Part shown: positions 34,201 to 41,379 of the stretch, piece by piece
How the letters are laid out: each line of letters opens with the position of its first letter
Position numbering within the stretch: position 1 is the stretch's first letter
Source: Elusimicrobiota bacterium
GTDB lineage: Bacteria; Elusimicrobiota; Elusimicrobia; UBA1565; UBA9628
Assembly: GCA_016218545.1 (NCBI GenBank)
Contig: JACRDQ010000036.1
Location: 124,001-188,000 of the forward strand
Direction: 5' to 3'
DNA: 64,000 bases
The notes under the pieces: generated by a model
What the model was told of the DNA's origin: nothing
The model's input: only the letters and a program-made list of their open reading frames with translations
Database searches by the model: none
Made by a program: the position numbers and the translations under genes

Positions 34201-35201
34201 AACCTCTCTCCTCCTCTTATGTCTCTGTAACGACGCTTGAATTCGATGCCGTAAAAGGGCTTCCCGTCCTCCTCGGCGTAGGGGCGGACCATGAAGTTGA
34301 GCGGGGGTCCGTTGCGCCGCGGGAGCCTGATTTCCCGGCCCGTGGAGACCAGGACCCTGTTCGCGTCCAGCCGGCCGAAGTAGTAGTCGGCCGTTGCCGG
34401 ATGTTTCCAAGCCTCGGAGATGTCGACCGGGAGCCAGCCTCTGCCTGCCACGTGGAACTCGGCCCAGCAGTGATAGGGCTTGAGCACCGCGCCTTGGGCC
34501 TCCTCAGGCAGCGGGAAACCCATCTGGAACCTGGCTGGGATGCCTTGCGACAGGGCCAAGGCGATGAACAGCGAGTGGAAATCCGTGCAATTGCCCTTGC
34601 CGACCTTGCAAGCGTACACTACGTCTCCCCTGCCCCAGCCACGACCGCTCGTGTCGTAGCTCATGCGGCTGAGGACATGGCGATAGAGAGCCCGCGCCTT
34701 CTCCAGGGGGTCCTTGAGACCGCGGACAGCCTCCCGGCCCCTGCGGCGGACCTCCGAGTCGATCACGATCATGCCGCGGGGCTCGCGAAAGAGCGGGGAC
34801 ACGGACTCCTCGCGCGTGTCTTCCCGACCCTGCTCTTTCCGGGTGATCCGATACCTGAGCCGGATGTCGACGGCGCCGGGACTCGGGGAGTCCGCTTCGA
34901 AATAGAGAAGCGCGTTCCCGAAGTCAGGGTCCGCCATCGCCTGCGGAGGCCAAGGGGAAGCCACTTCCAACAGTTCGGCGGTCTGGAAAGAGTCGTTGGC
35001 CGGCCTCGGAATCCAGAGCGCCGCAGATCTCCTTCCCGGCGGGACATCGAGGCGCACGGTCTCGATCAACTCCAGGCTTCGGACCGAAGGAGGCTTGCTC
35101 GAGTCCCGGCTTGAGCCCGGCCAGGCCTTCAATCCCAACGCCAAGGAGGCCAGAGCCGTCGCCGCCAGCCCGGCGAACAGCATGGGACGAGGCCCCTTCA
35201 T
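34197..35201 (-). CDS. Exported transglutaminase-like protein
   Basis: 334 residues with an N-terminal signal or anchor (about 5-26). The transglutaminase-like triad is visible: Cys in GKGNCTDFHSLF, His in HCWAEFHVAGRGW, Asp in LPVDISEAW. Such proteins act as thiol peptidases or on amide bonds. ATG 35201 has AAGGAGG six bases upstream. It is the first gene of the redox operon, and the ECF-type promoter at 35279-35304 leads it with a leader of about 70 bases. Confidence 0.85.
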   Translation of the reverse strand: MKGPRPMLFAGLAATALASLALGLKAWPGSSRDSSKPPSVRSLELIETVRLDVPPGRRSAALWIPRPANDSFQTAELLEVASPWPPQAMADPDFGNALLYFEADSPSPGAVDIRLRYRITRKEQGREDTREESVSPLFREPRGMIVIDSEVRRRGREAVRGLKDPLEKARALYRHVLSRMSYDTSGRGWGRGDVVYACKVGKGNCTDFHSLFIALALSQGIPARFQMGFPLPEEAQGAVLKPYHCWAEFHVAGRGWLPVDISEAWKHPATADYYFGRLDANRVLVSTGREIRLPRRNGPPLNFMVRPYAEEDGKPFYGIEFKRRYRDIRGGERL

Positions 35202-35278
35202 GCGATCCTCCTTGGCCGCGGAATTCAAGTACAATATGCCTGCCTTGCGAGCGCGATGCGGCCGTCTTCATCTGATAG

Positions 35279-35304
35279 TTCGCGCGATCCGGAAGGAAGG
35301 TTAC
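35279..35304 (-). promoter_or_regulatory. Predicted ECF (SigF-type) promoter of the redox operon
   Basis: Minus strand GTAACC (35304-35299), 16 bases, CGAA (35282-35279), an exact motif match. It is back to back with the promoter of the sigma operon; the shared AGGTTACA/TGTAACCT bases form an inverted repeat. Confidence 0.8.
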
Positions 35305-35326
35305 AAGCCTCCCGGCCCTCCCCTCT

Positions 35327-35352
35327 GTAACCTCCTGGGCCCGGCCAGCGCA
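35327..35352 (+). promoter_or_regulatory. Predicted autoregulated ECF promoter of the sigma operon
   Basis: GTAACC (35327-35332), 16 bases, CGCA (35349-35352), one mismatch from CGAA. The expected start leaves about 15 bases, with GGAGG, before the TTG start codon at 35373. Confidence 0.7.
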
Positions 35353-35372
35353 CTATCAAAGGGAGGCCGGAC

Positions 35373-35915
35373 TTGACGCCGGAACAGAGCCGCAGGCTCT
35401 CCGGACTGATGGCCGGGGCCCAGGCCGCGGACAGCCAGGCCTACGCCGACGCCCTTATTGAGATGGCTGAAAGGCTGAGAGGATTCTTCCGCGGCCGCGT
35501 GCTCCCTTGGGAGTCCGTGGAGGATTTAGTGCAGGAAACCCTTCTCTCCATCCACAAGGCGAGGCACACCTATGATCCAGCGCGGCCTTTCGCCCCATGG
35601 TTCTACGCCATCGCGAGGTACCGCCTGGCGGACGCAAGAAGAGCGAACCTGCGGCAGTCGCGGCAGACGGAATGGCAGGCGCCTCCGGCCGCCGGAGCGT
35701 CAGACCCCGAGAAGATGAGCCCGGACATGGAGGAAGCCCTTGCCAGGCTCCCGGAGAGGCGGCGAGAGATCGTCAGGATGCTCAAGGTCGAGGGCTTCTC
35801 GGTCAAGGAAACCGCCGCGAAACTCGGGATGAGCGAGTCCGCGGTCAAGGTCGCGGCGCACCGCGGCTACCGCGCGCTCAAGGAGTATCTGGAGGCCCGC
35901 CATGAGAACGGATGA
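35373..35915 (+). CDS. ECF sigma factor (SigF/NrsF-associated type)
   Basis: 180 residues. Region 2 includes VEDLVQETLLSIHKARHTYDPARPFAPWFYAIARYRLAD-type sequence (about 48-86) and region 4 LPERRREIVRMLKVEGFSVKETAAKLGMSESAVKVAAHRGYRALK (about 128-172). It starts at TTG with GGAGG six bases upstream. It overlaps the NrsF-type anti-sigma by 14 bases, so both are made together. Nearby back-to-back promoters suggest it controls itself, the redox operon and the arsenosugar operon. Confidence 0.88.
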   Translation: MTPEQSRRLSGLMAGAQAADSQAYADALIEMAERLRGFFRGRVLPWESVEDLVQETLLSIHKARHTYDPARPFAPWFYAIARYRLADARRANLRQSRQTEWQAPPAAGASDPEKMSPDMEEALARLPERRREIVRMLKVEGFSVKETAAKLGMSESAVKVAAHRGYRALKEYLEARHENG

Positions 35916-36546
35916 GCTGATCAGGAGGCTGGCAGCCGAGCCCGGGCCCTTCCGGAGGCTTCCCTCCGCGGATCAGCGCTTTCTGACCTGGCTGGGCTTT
36001 GCCGTCGTCTGCATGGCGCCCGCGGTCTTCTGGATGGGCTTAAGGCCCGACCTGGCCCACGCCGCGGCCCAGCCGGCATTTCTCCTGCGCTCGGCCCTCA
36101 TCATCCTCCTGGCGTGCCTGTCCTCCAGCGCGGTCCTGATCGCGAGCATCCCGGGGGCCGAACGGTCCGCGAAAGCGCGTTGGGGGATCGCCCTGGCCCT
36201 GATGGGCTGGCTCGGCGTGCTCGCGATCGCCGCGGTCCTGGCCTGGCTCCAGGGACGGCCGGACGCCCTCAGGGTCGGCCCGGGCCTGGGCTGCTCCAGG
36301 GACGTGCTGCTCCTGGGCCTCTTGCCGGGGATCGCGCTCTTCGTGATGGTGGGGCGGGCCGCTCCGGTCAGGCCCGGCCTGTGCGGCGCCCTGGCGCTCC
36401 TGGCCGCGGCTGCTCTGGGAGCCTTGGGAACGGACCTGGTGTGCGCCGCGGACCTTCCGCTCCATCTCATCCTCTGGCACTTCTCGCCCGTTCTTATCGC
36501 GGGGTTTCTCGGCCTTCTCCTTGGGGATAGACTCCTGAGGTGGTGA
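35902..36546 (+). CDS. nrsF: NrsF-type (DUF1109) membrane anti-sigma factor
   Basis: 214 residues with six hydrophobic helices and a short cytoplasmic N-terminus (MRTDELIRRLAAE). It belongs by eye to the DUF1109/NrsF family that binds its sigma factor at the membrane. Cysteines at 131 (GLGCSRD) and 181 (LVCAADLPLHLILWH) are at the places where, as I recall, Caulobacter NrsF has the two conserved cysteines needed for its response to chromate and cadmium. Its 3' end overlaps the fatty acid hydroxylase on the other strand by 53 bases. Confidence 0.85.
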   Translation: MRTDELIRRLAAEPGPFRRLPSADQRFLTWLGFAVVCMAPAVFWMGLRPDLAHAAAQPAFLLRSALIILLACLSSSAVLIASIPGAERSAKARWGIALALMGWLGVLAIAAVLAWLQGRPDALRVGPGLGCSRDVLLLGLLPGIALFVMVGRAAPVRPGLCGALALLAAAALGALGTDLVCAADLPLHLILWHFSPVLIAGFLGLLLGDRLLRW

Positions 36547-37318
36547 CCGGCCCGTCATCGCGGAAAGGGGTCAAGAACATCCCTGCCAAAGTCTGCCAAC
36601 GCTCCGCCCGGTAAGTCTCCAAACCCATGACCAACGGTCCGTCCCCGCGGAACCGGAAGCTTCCGAAGAGGCGGTCCCAAAAGGAGAATACGCTGGAGTA
36701 GTTGGAGTCCGTCTCGACGCGCAAGTCCGAGTGATGGATGCGGTGCATGCCCGGGGTGACGATGAGGACGCGCAGGAAGCGGTCCAATCCAGAGGGAAGA
36801 ACGATGTTGGAGTGATGAAAGAGGGTCACGGCCAAGAGGACCGCTTCATAACCCGGAACGACGACAGCCTCTCGGCCCAGGAGCAGATAGATCGGCAGAC
36901 GCGCGGCCGTCGACATCGCGATCTCTCCGGGATGGAAGCGGAGCGCCGTGGTGGCGTCGACATCCGTATCCGAATGGTGGGCGCGATGGAAACGCCATAG
37001 GAGCCTGTACCGGTGGTTGGCGCGGTGCCAGAGATACATCCAGCAGTCGAAAAGGACGAAGGCGGCGATGGCCGGCCACCGGTCTCCTGGAATGAAGTCC
37101 GTCAAGCCCAAGCCGAGCTCGCCTGCGGCCGCGATGACGGCGGCGGTCGCTCCGGCGGAGGGAGCAGCGAGGACAGCCGCGTTGATCAGGGACAATCCCA
37201 GGTTGCGCAGGCCATGCCGCAACCTGCCCCGCCGCCCCGGGAAGAAGGGGATCCTCCCCTCCAGGGGCAGGAGTGCGGCCAGGCAAGCTCCCGCAACGAC
37301 CGCCTTTTGAAGAATCAC
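36494..37318 (-). CDS. Fatty acid hydroxylase/sterol desaturase-family protein
   Basis: 274 residues with four or so membrane segments. The di-iron histidine boxes are in order: HRANH (about 103), HRAHHSD (about 115), HHSN (about 168), and HRIHHSD (about 192). These enzymes hydroxylate or desaturate lipids using oxygen. It is the last island gene, ending transcription leftwards from 29 bases inside the right repeat. ATG at 37318. The substrate is unknown; with arsenosugar glycosyltransferases nearby, membrane lipid remodelling is a possible role. Confidence 0.85.
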   Translation of the reverse strand: MILQKAVVAGACLAALLPLEGRIPFFPGRRGRLRHGLRNLGLSLINAAVLAAPSAGATAAVIAAAGELGLGLTDFIPGDRWPAIAAFVLFDCWMYLWHRANHRYRLLWRFHRAHHSDTDVDATTALRFHPGEIAMSTAARLPIYLLLGREAVVVPGYEAVLLAVTLFHHSNIVLPSGLDRFLRVLIVTPGMHRIHHSDLRVETDSNYSSVFSFWDRLFGSFRFRGDGPLVMGLETYRAERWQTLAGMFLTPFRDDGPVTTSGVYPQGEGRETPR

Positions 37319-37346
37319 CCAACCAGTCTCCGGTCTCTCGTCAGTA

Positions 37347-37388
37347 CTCTCAAGGCGAAGATCACGGGTTCAAATCCCGTACACGCCA
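37347..37388 (+). repeat. Right attachment repeat (attR), 42 bp
   Basis: Exact copy of the 3' half of tRNA-Glu (13281-13322) with no 5' half, so it is not a tRNA gene. The following bases are TTCTAG, which include the stop of the host ABC permease, showing what followed the tRNA gene before insertion. Confidence 0.9.
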
Positions 37389-37390
37389 TT

Positions 37391-39298
37391 CTAGCTTTTC
37401 CACTCGAGCTGCCGGGCCTTCCCCTCCCAGTCGATGAAGTAGAGCGCCCTGCTCGTGTCCAGGAAGAACCCCTTCTCCGCCGCCACCGGACCGGCCAGCA
37501 CGCGGCCCTTGGGCAGGTCCCAGGAACGAGACAGCTTTCCGGTCGCGAGCTCGAGCTTGAACAAAGTGCTTCCCTCCGCGGCCAGGAGCCAGAGCATGCC
37601 GTCTTCGACGCGCAGGACCTGCGGCGGAGCCTCGCGGGCCGATTCCTTGGCAGGCAGACTCCTCAAGGCCGCGTCCAGCGGCACGGGCGGGAGGAAGGCC
37701 CCGTCGCGGGTCAGCACGTGCAGGGAGGACGCGTCCCGCATGCCCCACCAGGCGCCGTCCGCGGCCCGCTCGAGCGCGAAGCGCCTGTTGTCAGGCGCCT
37801 CCCAGACCTTCCGCACGAGCCGCCGGCCCTCGTAGACGCTGGCGTAGGACCGCGTCCTCTCGTGGGTCGGCACGAGGAAGAGGGTCTTGCCCGCGACCGT
37901 GACCGCGTGGCAGAGGAAGGCCCCCTTCTCCTTGCCCTTCCTGAGCCTGCCGTCGTGCCCTGCCCAGACCGCAAGGCCGTCCCGGACCAGGGCGTCGGCC
38001 GCGCCGTCGTTCCAATCCGAATTGGAGGCCCCGACCTTGGTCCAGCGGGCCGGCATGCCCTTCTCCGGCAGAGGCGCGAAGTGGTAGTCGTCGCCCTGCC
38101 GGCCGAGAAGCCCGAGCTCGCGCCCCCTGCGCGCGAGGGCGCGCGGAGCAGGGGAGGCGGAGAGCACCGAGTGCAGGCTGAGCCTTCCTTGCGTGCCGCC
38201 GTGATAGAGCTCGAAGGCCTCGCCGCTGCCGGCCTTGCGGCGGTGCGACGAGAGCAGGACCCAGAGGCTGCCGTCGTCGCCCCGCGCGGTCGAGAAATCC
38301 ACCCACCAGTACGGACCGATCAGGAAGTTCCTCAACGGGACCGGCTCCTCGGCCAGGAGCGCCGCGCGCGCTCCTTCCGGGGTGAGCCAATAGAGCGCGC
38401 CTTCCTGGGCCTTGGCCAAGGCCCCCTGCCGCTCCGCCGCGGCCACGGCAGGAAGATAGGTCCCGGGCGCGGCGGCCTCGGGCTCCCAGATGCGGGGCTG
38501 GCCGTCCTTGAGGAACGGCCTGGCCAGGACCTCCAAGGCGCTGCGCTTGGCGAACGAGGCGCTCAAGACCGTCCCGGAAGCCAGGCAGAGGAACGCGAGC
38601 AGGAACCTCATCCTTCCTCCGTTGGCGCGCCGCTCACCGCGCTCGACGAACACGCCCGCGGCCCAGGCCGCGGCAAGGATGGCGAGCCCGCAGATGCCCA
38701 GGGCCCGCCAGCCGAAGCCCAGCTCCGGCCCAGGCAGGAGCCTGCTCAGGGTGAAGCCCAAGGCGAGGAAGACCGCCGTGCTCCCGCCTAGGACCGCGCC
38801 CGCCAGCCCCCCGGCAAGGCCGTGGCCGGAGACATAGGCCGCGGCAAAGCCCGTCAGCGCCAGATAAAAAACACCCAGGAGCATCAGGAGGGCGCCGAGT
38901 CGCGTCCAGGGTGTGGCCTGCCAGACGAGAGCCGTCAGCTCGGGACGCAGCGGCCCGAAGGCCACCACCAAGGCCGAGACCGCCGCCAGGTAGATCCCCG
39001 CGGCGCAGAAGGCCGCGGCCGCCCGCCGTCTGGGCGACAAGGGCAGGGACGCCTCGGCCGAGGCCGCGGGCTCCCGCCGCAGGCCCGCCCCGGCCGTGGC
39101 GCCGAAGAAGACGGCCATGCCCGGGATCCCGACCGTGGTCCAGAACATCATGAGGGCTTCCATGGCCTCGGAGAGAGCGACCCTCCCCACCTTGGCGCCG
39201 GCCACGGCCAGGGGCACGGACACGGCGAAGGCCGCGGCCATGCCCCAGAAGGACAGCCTCTGCTTGGAGAGCTCGAGACGGATCGCGTCGGTGATCAT
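37391..39298 (-). CDS. ABC-2-type permease with large soluble C-terminal domain
   Basis: 635 residues. Residues 1 to about 230 hold six hydrophobic helices of an ABC-2-type permease; a further helix near 240-260 leads to an external domain of about 370 residues with repeated strand patterns (SSLHVLTRDGAF, DGMLWLLAAEGSTLF, SRALYFIDWEGK) that suggest a beta-propeller. The ATG at 39298 overlaps the ATPase stop as ATGA. Together they form a GntR-controlled exporter. The stop is two bases from the right island repeat, so the host gene was left intact by insertion. Confidence 0.75.
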   Translation of the reverse strand: MITDAIRLELSKQRLSFWGMAAAFAVSVPLAVAGAKVGRVALSEAMEALMMFWTTVGIPGMAVFFGATAGAGLRREPAASAEASLPLSPRRRAAAAFCAAGIYLAAVSALVVAFGPLRPELTALVWQATPWTRLGALLMLLGVFYLALTGFAAAYVSGHGLAGGLAGAVLGGSTAVFLALGFTLSRLLPGPELGFGWRALGICGLAILAAAWAAGVFVERGERRANGGRMRFLLAFLCLASGTVLSASFAKRSALEVLARPFLKDGQPRIWEPEAAAPGTYLPAVAAAERQGALAKAQEGALYWLTPEGARAALLAEEPVPLRNFLIGPYWWVDFSTARGDDGSLWVLLSSHRRKAGSGEAFELYHGGTQGRLSLHSVLSASPAPRALARRGRELGLLGRQGDDYHFAPLPEKGMPARWTKVGASNSDWNDGAADALVRDGLAVWAGHDGRLRKGKEKGAFLCHAVTVAGKTLFLVPTHERTRSYASVYEGRRLVRKVWEAPDNRRFALERAADGAWWGMRDASSLHVLTRDGAFLPPVPLDAALRSLPAKESAREAPPQVLRVEDGMLWLLAAEGSTLFKLELATGKLSRSWDLPKGRVLAGPVAAEKGFFLDTSRALYFIDWEGKARQLEWKS

Positions 39299-40176
39299 CG
39301 CTTCCCCCCTGCCCGGCTGAGCAGGCATTTGAGCGTCTCCTCGAAGGCCTGGGGCGCGGTCTCAATCCCCTCGACCGCTCCTGAGCCCGCGAGCCAGCGG
39401 ACGGCACCTTCGTCGAGCGCGACCCACTCCGCCAGGGGGCCCTCGCCCCGCACGGCCAGGGCGCCCTCGGAGGACGGCGCCTTGGCTCCGGGCTTGAGCC
39501 TGCCGGTCACGCGCCTGGCCCGGCGCAGGGCCTCGGCGTCGTAGGTCGTCAGGCGGCCGTGGGCCAGGACCCAGACCTCGTCGAGCAGGCCCGCCATCTC
39601 CTCCATGCGGTGGTTGGCGATGAGGAAGGTGCGGCCGCGGCCGTGGAGCTCCGTGATGAGACTGGTCAGGATGTCGTCGCGCACCAGGGCGTCGAGGCCC
39701 GAGGTGGGCTCATCCAAAAGGAAGAGCTCGGGGTCGTGGCTGGCCGCGCAGACCCAGGCGAGCTTGCCCAGGCCGCCCTTGCTCGCGTCCCGGACCTTGA
39801 GGCAGGGGTCGAGCTCGAGGCAGTCGCACAGGGAGGCGGCCTTCTCCGCGCTCCAGGTCGGGAAGAACCTCCGCCGCAGCTCCAGCACCCGGCCCACGGT
39901 CATGAAGTCGTGGAACGCGGGCTTCTCAGGCACGTAGCCGACCTTGGAGCGGATGACCCCGCTCCCGTCCGGAGCCAGGCCCAGGACCTCGGCTCTTCCG
40001 CTGTCCGAGGCCAGGAGGTCGAGGAGGATCTTAAGAAGAGTGGTCTTGCCCTCCCCGTTCCTGCCCAGGAGGCCGACCACCCGGCCGGTCTTGATCCGGG
40101 CGGTGACGCCGGCAAGGACCTCCTTGCTCCCGAAGGAACGCCCCAGGCCTTCGATGACGACGGCGTTCTCGGTCAT
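39295..40176 (-). CDS. ABC transporter ATP-binding protein
   Basis: 293 residues. Walker A GRNGEGKTTLLK, a Q-loop region VGYVPEKPAF, Walker B LFLLDEPTSGLD and switch ANHRMEE are present. The signature is SKGGLGK instead of LSGGQ, a common variant in GntR-linked (YtrB-like) exporters. ATG at 40176 overlaps the GntR stop as ATGA. It energises the permease at 37391. Confidence 0.9.
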   Translation of the reverse strand: MTENAVVIEGLGRSFGSKEVLAGVTARIKTGRVVGLLGRNGEGKTTLLKILLDLLASDSGRAEVLGLAPDGSGVIRSKVGYVPEKPAFHDFMTVGRVLELRRRFFPTWSAEKAASLCDCLELDPCLKVRDASKGGLGKLAWVCAASHDPELFLLDEPTSGLDALVRDDILTSLITELHGRGRTFLIANHRMEEMAGLLDEVWVLAHGRLTTYDAEALRRARRVTGRLKPGAKAPSSEGALAVRGEGPLAEWVALDEGAVRWLAGSGAVEGIETAPQAFEETLKCLLSRAGGKR

Positions 40177-40544
40177 GGCTCCTCCTTGCGGACCTTATCC
40201 AGGCTGGACAGGATGTCGGGCCAGGGCACGCCCCCGCGCCTGGCCATGCGGGCTGCCTCAGCCACTCCCTGCCTGAGGTCCTCCAAGCCCCCCCTGGCGG
40301 CCTTGACCGCGGCAGGGGAGATGACGTTGCCTTCGCCCCTCCTGGCCTCGAAGATCCCCTCCATGGTGAGCTCGCGGTAGGCGCGGGCCACGGTGTTGGG
40401 GTTGACCTTGAGCCGCGAGGCCAGGGCCCGGATGCTCGGGGCGTCGTCTCCGGGCTTGAGGAGACCCTTGGCCACGAGGCCGCGCAGGCCGGCCTTGATC
40501 TGGTCGTAGATGGGGACCGTGGAGGCGAGGTCGAGCTGGATCAT
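40173..40544 (-). CDS. GntR-family (YtrA-type) repressor
   Basis: 123 residues: an N-terminal winged helix, PIYDQIKAGLRGLVAKGLLKPGD, SIRALASRLKVNPNTVARAYRELTMEGIFEARRGEG, and a short helical tail, the YtrA layout with no large effector domain. First gene of the exporter operon. A perfect TGTACTA/TAGTACA operator overlaps its promoter, so autoregulation is likely; the signal might be an antibiotic or cell-wall stress by analogy to YtrA. Confidence 0.9.
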   Translation of the reverse strand: MIQLDLASTVPIYDQIKAGLRGLVAKGLLKPGDDAPSIRALASRLKVNPNTVARAYRELTMEGIFEARRGEGNVISPAAVKAARGGLEDLRQGVAEAARMARRGGVPWPDILSSLDKVRKEEP

Positions 40545-40546
40545 AG

Positions 40547-40566
40547 TGTACTACCTTGCTAGTACA
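40547..40566 (-). promoter_or_regulatory. Likely GntR operator
   Basis: TGTACTA, six bases, TAGTACA: a perfect 7-bp inverted repeat covering the end of the -10 box and the expected transcription start, three bases upstream of the gntR start codon. Confidence 0.7.
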
Positions 40567-40594
40567 GTATACACCAGGACCCGCTCCCTGTCAA
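40566..40594 (-). promoter_or_regulatory. Consensus sigma-70 promoter of the GntR-ABC operon
   Basis: Minus strand TTGACA (40594-40589), 17 bases, TATACT (40571-40566): perfect -35 and near-perfect -10 at ideal spacing, overlapped by the operator. Confidence 0.85.
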
Positions 40595-40607
40595 GGCCCA
40601 CACCCGA

Positions 40608-40650
40608 CGAAACGCAACAGCTGGTGTCTGACACCAGCTGTTGCGTTTCG
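40608..40650. repeat. Palindrome with perfect 21-bp arms
   Basis: Arms 40608-40628 and 40630-40650 around one T; the centre reads GGTGTCTGACACC. It lies between the radC stop and the GntR promoter. There is no T-tract, so it is not a normal terminator. The GTCAGAC core also occurs in the palindrome at 44631-44701, suggesting REP-type elements. Confidence 0.8.
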
Positions 40651-40662
40651 GGACCGAGCCCT

Positions 40663-41328
40663 CTAAAGGAGGCCTTCGCGCCTGAAGCTCAGGTGGCCGT
40701 GGACCGTGACGATGACGTGGTCGAGCAGGGGCACGCCCAGGATGCGTCCGGCCCCGGCCAGGCGGCGCGTGGTCTCCACGTCCTCGGGCGAGGCCCGGGT
40801 CTCGCCCGAGGGATGGTTGTGGGCCACGATGACCGCCGCGGCCCTGCGCTCCACGGCGGGGCCGAAGACCTCCCTGGGGTGCACGAGGCTCGCGGTGAGC
40901 GTCCCCACCGAGACCGTCTCCTGGTGCACGAGCCGGTTGCGGCCGTCGAGATAAAGGGCGACGAAGTGCTCCTTGCGCTCGGCCCTGATGGCGTGGAGGT
41001 GCTCCCACACGCGGCCCGGGTCCTCGAGGAGCGCGGCCTCATCCTTGGCCTCGGACCAGCGCCGGCCCAGCTCGGCTGCGGCCAGGAGGACCGCGGTCCT
41101 GCCGGGCCCGATGCCCTTGAAAAGGCGGAAGTCCGAGGCCGTGGCCGCGGCCAGGCGGCCGGGAGGCAGGTCATCGAGGATGCGGCGCGCCAGGTCGAGG
41201 CTGCTCTGCCCGGCGCAGCCCGTGCCGAGGACGAGGGAAAGGAGTTCGGCGTCGGAGAGGGCGCCCGGCCCGAGCCGCAGGATGCGCTCTCTGGGCCGCT
41301 CCACGGGATGGAGGTCGCAGATCCTCAC
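40663..41328 (-). CDS. radC: RadC-family JAB-domain protein
   Basis: 221 residues. An N-terminal helix-hairpin-helix part (LGPGALSDAELLSLVLGTG, FKGIGPGRTAVLLAA) precedes the JAMM domain with KEHFVALYLDGRN and HNHPSGETRASPED. Historically named a DNA repair protein, its biochemical role is unclear. GTG start at 41328. It follows the acyltransferase/synthetase gene by 51 bases. Confidence 0.92.
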   Translation of the reverse strand: MRICDLHPVERPRERILRLGPGALSDAELLSLVLGTGCAGQSSLDLARRILDDLPPGRLAAATASDFRLFKGIGPGRTAVLLAAAELGRRWSEAKDEAALLEDPGRVWEHLHAIRAERKEHFVALYLDGRNRLVHQETVSVGTLTASLVHPREVFGPAVERRAAAVIVAHNHPSGETRASPEDVETTRRLAGAGRILGVPLLDHVIVTVHGHLSFRREGLL

Positions 41329-41379
41329 ACCCTATGTACGAGCGAGGCGCGAAAAAGTTCCCTCGTCCTCCGGAGAGGC

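Larger units (their letters stand above)
13281..37388. mobile_element. Integrative genomic island in tRNA-Glu
   Basis: About 24.1 kb bounded by the two 42-bp direct repeats, with the integrase gene 1.6 kb inside the left end. Cargo: arsenosugar operon, thiol-redox operon, radical SAM and AhpD modules, an ECF sigma/NrsF pair and a fatty acid hydroxylase. A replication-relaxation-like gene and strong inverted repeats (18714-18915) suggest plasmid-type functions. No conjugation genes are seen, so it is integrative or mobilisable at best. The tRNA gene remains whole, and the right repeat lies 2 bp from the stop of a host ABC permease. Confidence 0.85.

Noticed and set aside
37347..37388. Second tRNA-Glu gene
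   Set aside because: Only the 3' half is present; there is no acceptor 5' strand or D arm. It is the right attachment repeat.
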